Assembly: GCA_035291705.1 (NCBI GenBank)
Contig: DATDRM010000105.1
Span: 1 to 7,013 of the forward strand
Origin: DATDRM01 sp035291705
Lineage (GTDB): Bacteria; Chloroflexota; Anaerolineae; Anaerolineales; UBA4823
Length of the DNA stretch: 7,013 bases
Reading direction: 5' to 3'
Shown: positions 1 to 5,234 of the stretch, in pieces
Position numbering within the stretch: position 1 is the stretch's first letter
How the letters are laid out: each line of letters starts with the position of its first letter
Translations under genes and position numbers: made by a program
The notes under the pieces: generated by a model
Seen by the model: only the letters and a program-made list of their open reading frames with translations
What the model was told of the DNA's origin: nothing
Databases searched by the model: none

Positions 1-1
1 T

Positions 2-925
2 CGTTTCGGCAATCTGCATGAACGTGCCAATATCTTGTTAGAGACCGGCAAAGCCCTGGTACACATTGGCGAATTTAATCAGGCGATCCCTTATTTTATT
101 GAGGCTGAGAGCCTGAGTAGCCAAATCCAGGCCGTTGACCACCAGGTAATGGCGTTGCGATACCATGCGCAGTGCCTGTTCCGGCTGGATCAGTGGGATG
201 GCGTGATCGCTTTGGAAGAGAAAAGGCACAGTCTTGAGCAGCGCTATACCAATTTCCAGGAGCGAAGCGGGCCAGTGTGTTTTCATATCGCGCTCATGTC
301 CAGTGTACATGCCTTGCGCGGCGAGGTTGAGAAGTCTAGCGAGTTACGGGACGAATCGGTGCGAATTATGAGCGCCGCCGATGGGCCTACGGAGCGTTGG
401 GGACGCGACAATCTCTACTGACTGAGCCACCCGCTGATGGCGGAAGGCGAGTTCGCCGACGTACGTAATCATCTCGAAGAAGTACTCAGCCATTCTGCTG
501 AGTGGGTGGGCGACCACGATTTGTACGCGATGTTGGTAGAGGCTGCCGTCGGGGAGGAAAACTTCGAGGTCTTGAAGAAGTATGCGCCGCTGGCTGAGGA
601 AACAGCCGTGCGCTACGGGCATAATTTATACCAGGCGATTGCAAACCGCTCCTGGGGCGTAGCACACCGGTTGGCGGATGAATTCTCCCAGGCTGAGGAT
701 CGGCTTAACCGGGCACTAGTTTCTTTCCAGAACATGGGAACTCGCTGGCAGGTGGGACGCACCCTTGTCGAGTTGGGACTGCTCAATTATGCCCGCGGCG
801 AACTTGCTCTGGCGGGCGACTTCTTTAGAAAAGCGCTGGTCGAATTTGCACGCCTAGCTGCCTCCAGGGATACGAAGCGGGTGCAAGCTTTACTTGAGGG
901 ATTTGATGAGAAGAGAGATGATTGA
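2..925 (+). pseudogene. C-terminal part of a TPR-repeat protein, interrupted by an in-frame TGA
   Basis: The frame is open from base 2, so the gene begins outside the window. It reads to a TGA at 419-421, then continues in the same frame to a TGA at 923-925. Both halves are helical with TPR-like spacing of small and aromatic residues, for example GEFNQAIPYFIEA before the stop and RTLVELGLLNYARGELALAG near the end. The last segment, with an alanine-rich helix followed by A-S-R-D-T-K-R-V-Q-A-L-L, is typical of the C-termini of large TPR/ATPase regulators (LuxR-like or adenylate-cyclase-linked), but no ATPase or DNA-binding domain lies in view, so the role is inferred. The stop falls in D-N-L-Y-stop-L-S-H-P-L-M; a Trp codon (TGG) there would restore a normal helix. 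The first ATG after the stop (437) has no Shine-Dalgarno sequence, so independent restart is unlikely. A sequencing error would give an intact gene instead. Confidence 0.6.
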
Positions 926-951
926 CGGAGGATAGGGGACAAAATACGATC

Positions 952-972
952 GACGAAGGACGAACGACGAAA
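952..972. repeat. Three tandem GACGAA-N heptamers
   Basis: GACGAAG, GACGAAC and GACGAAA follow each other without a gap, just after the TPR reading frame. The flanking bases (ACGATC before, AAAAAC after) continue the same purine-rich ACGA flavour. It is a short low-complexity tract with no evident function and lies upstream of the promoter assigned to the GH13 gene. Confidence 0.4.
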
Positions 973-984
973 AAACCCGCTTTA

Positions 985-1012
985 TTGTTTAAGGAGTCGG
1001 ACAGGATATAAT
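985..1012 (+). promoter_or_regulatory. Candidate sigma70-type promoter for the GH13 gene
   Basis: A perfect TATAAT lies at 1007-1012. TTGTTT at 985-990 is a weak -35 match at a 16-bp spacing. Transcription would begin near 1019 and leave a leader of about 110 nt before the ATG at 1129. The position between the end of the TPR frame and the GH13 gene fits an independent transcription unit. The -10 is convincing and the -35 is not. Confidence 0.42.
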
Positions 1013-1075
1013 AGGGATGTGCATAAAAGTTGCAGGGGGACACAATATCACTAAATCTTGGATGCGGTTTCTAAT

Positions 1076-1108
1076 GGGACGTTCTTTACCTACCATCTTT
1101 CTCGTCCC
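1076..1108 (+). promoter_or_regulatory. Possible leader hairpin upstream of the GH13 ribosome binding site
   Basis: GGGACG (1076-1081) and CGTCCC (1103-1108) are perfect inverted repeats around a pyrimidine-rich 21-nt loop. The structure would sit in the 5' leader, ending 10 nt before the Shine-Dalgarno AGGAG at 1119-1123. No U-tract follows, so it is not an intrinsic terminator. It could affect translation or RNA stability, but a 6-bp stem with a long loop can also occur by chance. Confidence 0.25.
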
Positions 1109-1128
1109 GATCGATAACAGGAGAGCTA

Positions 1129-4100
1129 ATGCCGACCAGCAACGCTGTTACCATGGAATTCCACATTGCGCGCCGTGCTCGTGACCGCTATCAATTTGAC
1201 CAATCTTTATTCTCGCTAAGTGGAAATGTAATCCTCGCCAATTTCCACGCCGCGCGCCTATTCGTGCAGAAGATAAATCAGAAGCGCGATCTGATTCGCT
1301 TCCCCGAGCAGGCGGTGAAAGCCGGTCAAATTAACGCCATGGGGTTGATCGACGAGATCCTGCATTATGTGGTCGGGTTATACCGCCAGCAGAAGAACTC
1401 CCAGATTATGGCGGAAGCCCTGGATTGGCTCGAAAGGAATCTGGGACAGGAAGGCGTGGATATCGCCTTGCGTAAATTTACCGAGGAGTTTCCTGCACTG
1501 ACCGTGTACCGGCGTGAACTCGGAGTCGTCGAGTATCTGGCAGGCGAGACCGGCGGTGTTCCGAACAGGCAGATCGCCCTGGAGGAGATGCTGCTCCTGT
1601 GGCTGTCGAACGCCAACCCGGCTTTCTCCCCCCATCTTGAATTATTCGATGACTCTGAATTAGAGAGAGAGACTGCCTATCCACAAATTATCGCCAGCTT
1701 ACATTCCTTTTTCGATACCCAGCCACGGTTTGGCCCTGATTCACAGAACCTGATAGATATGCTCCGCAGTCCGGCCATCGCTATGCCCTACTCGCTCACC
1801 GGGCAGCTGGAATTTATCCGCCAGCGATGGGGACAGTTGTTAGGGGGATATCTCTTTCGCCTGCTCAGCAGCCTGGATTTGATCCGAGAAGAAGAGAAAG
1901 CCATCTTTCTCGGACCTGGGCCGGCGCGAGTCTACGAGTTCGCCGGACTTGAGCTGGAGGTCGAGCGGTTCAGCCCGGATAGCGCCTGGATGCCCGCGCT
2001 GGTGATGATCGCCAAGAACGCTTATGTCTGGTTGGACCAGCTCTCCAAGGAATACCAGCGCGCCATCCGCAGGCTCGACCAGATCCCTGAAGAGGAGCTG
2101 GACAAACTGGCTCACTGGGGTTTCAGCGGACTTTGGCTGATCGGGTTATGGGAGCGCAGCTCAGCCTCACAGCGCATCAAGCAGTTGCGTGGCAACCCGG
2201 AGGCAGTCGCCTCAGCTTATTCCCTGTTTGATTACCAGATTGCAGAGGATCTGGGCGGCGAAGCCGCGTACCGCGAATTATTTGAGCGCGCCTGGCGGCG
2301 CGGAATCCGCCTGGCCTCTGATATGGTGCCTAATCATATGGGCATTGACTCGCGCTGGGTAATCGAACACCCCGATTGGTTTATTGCTTTAGATTACTGC
2401 CCCTTTCCCTCCCATTCCTTCAATGGGCTGGACCTATCCTGGGATGGGCGGGTCGGAATTTACCTGGAAGACCATTATTACGATAACACCGACGCAGCGG
2501 TGGTGTTTAAACGCCTCGACCACTGGTCAGGGAGCACAAAATACATCTATCATGGCAACGACGGCACCAGCATGCCCTGGAATGATACTGCCCAATTGAA
2601 TTATCTGCTGCCAGAAGTGCGTGAAGCCGTTATCCAGACCATTTTGCATGTAGCCCGCAAGTTCCCCATCATCCGATTCGATGCGGCGATGACCCTGGCT
2701 AAGAAACACTTCCAGCGCCTGTGGTTCCCAGAGCCCGGCAGTGGAGGGGCGATTCCTACGCGGGCTGAACACGGCCTGACGAAGGAACAATTCGATGCTG
2801 CATTTCCGGTTGAGTTCTGGCGGGAGGTCGTCGATCGCGTTGCCCAAGAAGTACCCGATACCTTATTGCTGGCAGAAGCTTTTTGGCTGATGGAGGGCTA
2901 TTTTGTTCGCACCCTGGGGATGCATCGCGTATACAACAGCGCATTCATGAACATGCTGAGGGATGAGAAGAACCAGGAATACCGGCTCGTGATCAAGAAC
3001 ACCCTGGAGTTCGACCCGGAAATCCTGAAACGGTATGTCAGTTTTATGAATAACCCGGACGAGCGCACTGCTGTTGACCAGTTCGGTAAAGGGGATAAAT
3101 ATTTCGGCGTTTGCACCTTGCTGGCTACCCTACCAGGATTGCCCATGTTCGGCCATGGCCAGATAGAAGGCTATTCAGAGAAGTATGGGATGGAGTTCCG
3201 CCGCGCATATTGGGACGAATCTCCGGATAGATATCTGGTGGAACGTCATGAACGCGAGATTTTTCCCCTGTTACGCCGCCGATACTTGTTCGCTGAAGCC
3301 AGGGACTTCCTGTTGTATGATTTCTACACGCCAGAGGGCTATGTTAACGAAGACGTCTTCGCTTATTCGAATCGTTCGGGAGATGAACGGGCGGTGGTGG
3401 TATATCACAACCGTTATGCCGAAGCGCGTGGTTGGATCCGGACATCGGCCGCTTATTCAGTCAAGAATGGCCAAGGGGATGAGAAAAGCCTTGTTCGTAA
3501 GAGTCTGGGCGAGGGTATCGGGCTACAGAATGAAGACGACAATTTTGTAACTTTTCGGGATCAAGTCAGCGGCTTGGAATATATCCGGAACAATCGCCAG
3601 ATCCACCAACAAGGGCTGTATGTAGAATTGGCAGCTTACCAGTATCATGTCTTCCTTGATTTCCATGAAATTCAGGATAACGAGTGGCGCCAGTATGCGC
3701 AGTTAGCGGCCTTTTTGAATGGTCGGGGCGTGCCTAGCATCGCCGAGGCGCTTAAAGAGATCTTCTTGCAGCCTGTGCATTATCCGTTCCGTGAGCTGGT
3801 CAACGCCGAGAATTTTCGCCGCCTAATCGAGGCGCGCCTGGAAAGTCCTGGCACAGAGATTGAAGAAGGGTTACTCAGCGAGGTAGAACAGCAAGCTGCG
3901 CATCTCTTAGGGGAAATCAATGCCATAACTCAATCGGGAAAGGACGAGGCGGCAATTCGTGCGCTGGCGGGAGATATTCGGCGTGAGGTAGAAGCGATCC
4001 TGGAACTCCCAGACCTCCGTGTGCGTTATCCATTACCCCGTTCGCGCAAATATAGAGCGGCGGTCGAGTTCATTGAGAAGAGTCTTAATCTCGGCGGTAG

Positions 4101-4644
4101 CGAGAATATCACAGTGTGGGCAACATTGTTGGGCTGGGCTTTCACCCATTCCCTGGGTAAAGTGGTCAGTGAGGAGGGCGCCTTCGAGCGAAGCCGGAGC
4201 TGGATCGACGAATGGTTGTTAGGGAAGATCGTCGCTGCCACGTTGCAAGACCTGGGCGCGGACGAGGGCGCGGCGTGGTGGGCGGTTGGGCTGATCAAGC
4301 TGCTCGTTAACCACCAGCGTTGGTTTGATCTCCAAGCCTCTAAAAAGGATTACGCCGATCTGGTCTTGCAATCCTGGCTCGAGGATGGCGAGGTGCAACG
4401 ATTCATGCAAGTAAATCGCTACCAGGGTATCTTGTGGTTCAACCAGGAAGCTTTCGAGGATTTACTGAGCTGGATGGCGGTAGTTGCTACTGTCCAGATA
4501 ATTTCCAGTCAACCTGATCGGGCCACCGAGCGGATTGCGGCTAATCATGAAATCATTAAGCGCCTGCTGGAGGCCGAGGCGAAATCAGTCTACCAGGTGG
4601 AGGGATTGTTGGAAATGGTAAAGAAATCAGTGAAAGAACGCTAA
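1129..4644 (+). CDS. GH13 (alpha-amylase superfamily) protein with large helical N- and C-terminal regions
   Basis: This is an intact gene of 1171 residues. The ATG has AGGAG five bases upstream and no signal peptide follows, so the product should be cytoplasmic. Residues 1 to about 290 are mostly helical and match no domain I can name. The barrel starts near K296-N297-A298-Y299-V300-W301 and includes LWLIGLWERS (335-344) and AYSLFDY (363-369). Conserved region I is DMVPNHM (398-404), region II is IRFDA with nucleophile Asp518, region III is LLAEAF with acid/base Glu583, and region IV is FMNNPDE with Asp644. All three catalytic carboxylates are therefore present, but the region IV His is Pro643. 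A post-barrel segment runs to about 880, and residues of about 885-1171 are again helical. Typical amylases have 450-700 residues. The substrate is probably an alpha-glucan or related glucoside; hydrolase or transferase activity cannot be decided. Family membership is firm and exact function is unknown. Confidence 0.93.
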   Translation: MPTSNAVTMEFHIARRARDRYQFDQSLFSLSGNVILANFHAARLFVQKINQKRDLIRFPEQAVKAGQINAMGLIDEILHYVVGLYRQQKNSQIMAEALDWLERNLGQEGVDIALRKFTEEFPALTVYRRELGVVEYLAGETGGVPNRQIALEEMLLLWLSNANPAFSPHLELFDDSELERETAYPQIIASLHSFFDTQPRFGPDSQNLIDMLRSPAIAMPYSLTGQLEFIRQRWGQLLGGYLFRLLSSLDLIREEEKAIFLGPGPARVYEFAGLELEVERFSPDSAWMPALVMIAKNAYVWLDQLSKEYQRAIRRLDQIPEEELDKLAHWGFSGLWLIGLWERSSASQRIKQLRGNPEAVASAYSLFDYQIAEDLGGEAAYRELFERAWRRGIRLASDMVPNHMGIDSRWVIEHPDWFIALDYCPFPSHSFNGLDLSWDGRVGIYLEDHYYDNTDAAVVFKRLDHWSGSTKYIYHGNDGTSMPWNDTAQLNYLLPEVREAVIQTILHVARKFPIIRFDAAMTLAKKHFQRLWFPEPGSGGAIPTRAEHGLTKEQFDAAFPVEFWREVVDRVAQEVPDTLLLAEAFWLMEGYFVRTLGMHRVYNSAFMNMLRDEKNQEYRLVIKNTLEFDPEILKRYVSFMNNPDERTAVDQFGKGDKYFGVCTLLATLPGLPMFGHGQIEGYSEKYGMEFRRAYWDESPDRYLVERHEREIFPLLRRRYLFAEARDFLLYDFYTPEGYVNEDVFAYSNRSGDERAVVVYHNRYAEARGWIRTSAAYSVKNGQGDEKSLVRKSLGEGIGLQNEDDNFVTFRDQVSGLEYIRNNRQIHQQGLYVELAAYQYHVFLDFHEIQDNEWRQYAQLAAFLNGRGVPSIAEALKEIFLQPVHYPFRELVNAENFRRLIEARLESPGTEIEEGLLSEVEQQAAHLLGEINAITQSGKDEAAIRALAGDIRREVEAILELPDLRVRYPLPRSRKYRAAVEFIEKSLNLGGSENITVWATLLGWAFTHSLGKVVSEEGAFERSRSWIDEWLLGKIVAATLQDLGADEGAAWWAVGLIKLLVNHQRWFDLQASKKDYADLVLQSWLEDGEVQRFMQVNRYQGILWFNQEAFEDLLSWMAVVATVQIISSQPDRATERIAANHEIIKRLLEAEAKSVYQVEGLLEMVKKSVKER

Positions 4645-4827
4645 CGACTAAAGCCACGACGCCAAGGGAGTAGACACAAAAAGATATCTGGAAATCTTCG
4701 CATTCTTGCAGGCGATCAAGTGACGATGTTAACAAGATGGAGAGTTTCATTTTTTCTTTATAAACCGGTTGGAAATATCAAGATTATATTTAGACTATAA
4801 ATCATGCAAATTGGTGATGTTTGTAAC
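4645..4827. other. Spacer after the GH13 gene, without a recognisable gene
   Basis: No convincing ORF, RNA gene or strong intrinsic terminator is visible here. The only hairpin noted, AAGAT with ATCTT around 4681-4700, is a weak 5-bp stem with no T-run. GC content falls from about 42% (4681-4740) to about 28% over 4741-4860. The AT-rich part, with T-tracts around 4747-4762 and A/T runs at 4781-4803, lies directly upstream of the candidate promoter at 4828-4856 and could act as an UP-like or curved element. Confidence 0.5.
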
Positions 4828-4856
4828 TTGATTCAACCCGCTGTAATTGATAGAAT
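4828..4856 (+). promoter_or_regulatory. Candidate sigma70-type promoter for a small RNA unit
   Basis: TTGATT (4828-4833, 4 of 6 matches to the -35 consensus) and TAGAAT (4851-4856, 5 of 6 to the -10) are separated by exactly 17 bp, with AT-rich DNA upstream. The expected start is near 4861-4864. It is the best-spaced promoter seen in this window. Because a strong terminator follows about 165-190 nt downstream, its main product is more likely a short RNA than the distant oxidase mRNA. Confidence 0.5.
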
Positions 4857-4862
4857 AATAGC

Positions 4863-5052
4863 AATCAAGACAAACATGCTAGTATTGGTAAATTATTTGA
4901 TTTTCAAGTGGCGGCGACGAACCAGGGACTTGATTTGGTCGCTTTACCCTTCTGGGGGGTAAGCCTGATCAGGGGGATTGGTCTTATCAGCCAGGCGGGG
5001 TGGGTCTTTGGGGAGCCAATAGCGAAACCGGCCCGCAGGCCGGTTATTCTTT
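4863..5052 (+). ncRNA. Candidate structured small RNA or leader RNA of about 190 nt, family unknown
   Basis: The interval is bounded by a well-spaced promoter and a strong intrinsic terminator. GC rises abruptly from about 28% (4741-4860) to 60% (4921-5040) with no reading frame to explain it. Inverted repeats suggest a fold: a closing helix TATTGG/CCAATA (4883-4888 with 5016-5021), which contains GCGAC/GTCGC (4914-4918 with 4938-4942), TTACCC/GGGTAA (4944-4949 with 4957-4962) and CTGAT/ATCAG (4965-4969 with 4986-4990). An alternative stem TCAAGT/ACTTGA (4904-4909 with 4928-4933) crosses the first hairpin. The terminator hairpin comes just after the closing helix. It may be a stand-alone sRNA, or a leader that ends transcription before the oxidase gene. 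I could not match it to SRP RNA, tmRNA, RNase P RNA or a riboswitch class. The start is inferred from the promoter. Confidence 0.38.
5026..5052 (+). terminator. Strong intrinsic terminator
   Basis: AACCGGCC (5026-5033) and GGCCGGTT (5038-5045) form a perfect 8-bp stem closed by the tetraloop CGCA, followed by ATTCTTT. The downstream tract is T-rich but interrupted by A and C. There is little A-richness on the other side (GCGAA), so a + strand terminator is favoured. It would end the candidate small RNA and any read-through from the GH13 gene, and it insulates the oxidase gene. Confidence 0.75.
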
Positions 5053-5104
5053 AAATTCAGGGATTAGGTGAGCGGTATGGAAAGGAGGTGCGTGGAGGGA
5101 TTGA

Positions 5105-5209
5105 ATGATCACCGTAGTTTTCAACCAAATGATAGCTGAAAAATCCGTGTATTCTACGATTTACACTTTAGTCGAAAATTCTGTATATTCAGGTAGATAC
5201 AATGATTAA
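5105..5209 (+). CDS. Possible 34-residue small protein or leader peptide upstream of the oxidase
   Basis: The ATG at 5105 follows GGAGGG (5094-5099) at an ideal 5-nt spacing, and the frame runs 34 codons to a TAA at 5207-5209. The oxidase ATG is 25 bp further on, so the two could be cotranslated. The peptide has no Cys or His, no signal sequence and no transmembrane segment. It begins MITVVFNQMIAEK and contains two related blocks, E-K-S-V-Y-S and E-N-S-V-Y-S, 12 codons apart. The four base differences between the matching 18-nt stretches are all at third codon positions and three are silent, which favours real translation. I recognise no family. It may be a leader peptide, a tiny protein, or a chance frame over regulatory repeats. 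Confidence 0.35.
   Translation: MITVVFNQMIAEKSVYSTIYTLVENSVYSGRYND
5133..5191. repeat. Imperfect direct repeat, 36-bp period, upstream of the oxidase gene
   Basis: Two copies of TAGnnGAAAAnTCnGTnTAT plus TCn lie at 5133-5155 and 5169-5191. The GAA-to-TCn core (5138-5155 and 5174-5191) matches at 14 of 18 bases. The copies could be tandem operator sites for a regulator of the oxidase gene, or an internal duplication inside the small reading frame. The 36-bp period equals 12 codons but is not a whole number of helical turns (about 3.4), which fits the coding explanation slightly better. Confidence 0.4.
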
Positions 5210-5234
5210 ACCGTTCACGAAGAAAGGAGTAGCT

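Noticed and set aside
825..1043. Minus-strand open frame of 72 codons over the end of the TPR gene and the spacer
   Set aside because: It overlaps the TPR coding sequence and crosses the heptamer repeat. It has no recognisable protein character.
3185..3550. Second + strand frame of 121 codons inside the GH13 gene
   Set aside because: It is wholly contained in the firmly assigned GH13 frame and looks like random out-of-frame sequence.
4556..4750. Minus-strand open frame of 64 codons, somewhat hydrophobic
   Set aside because: Its start has no Shine-Dalgarno sequence and half of it lies antisense to the GH13 3' end. It is probably a chance frame.
4769..4801. TTGGAA with TATAAA as an alternative promoter in the AT-rich stretch
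   Set aside because: The spacing is 21 bp, and the alternative TATATT would leave only 11 bp. Neither suits sigma70 recognition.
4964..4973. Perfect 10-bp palindrome CCTGATCAGG
   Set aside because: It is short, single and inside the structured RNA block, so a separate operator role is not supported.
4863..5052. Assignment of the RNA candidate to 4.5S SRP RNA, tmRNA, RNase P RNA, 6S RNA or a known riboswitch
   Set aside because: I found no SRP apical motif, no tRNA-like CCA end, no RNase P core motifs and no riboswitch consensus I recognise. 6S RNA is similar in length but needs one long bulged hairpin, which is not obvious here.
5198..5203. TACAAT as a -10 element directly upstream of the oxidase gene
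   Set aside because: The -10 match is good, but no -35 hexamer lies 15-19 bp upstream. It would need an activator, perhaps through the nearby repeats, so it was not called.
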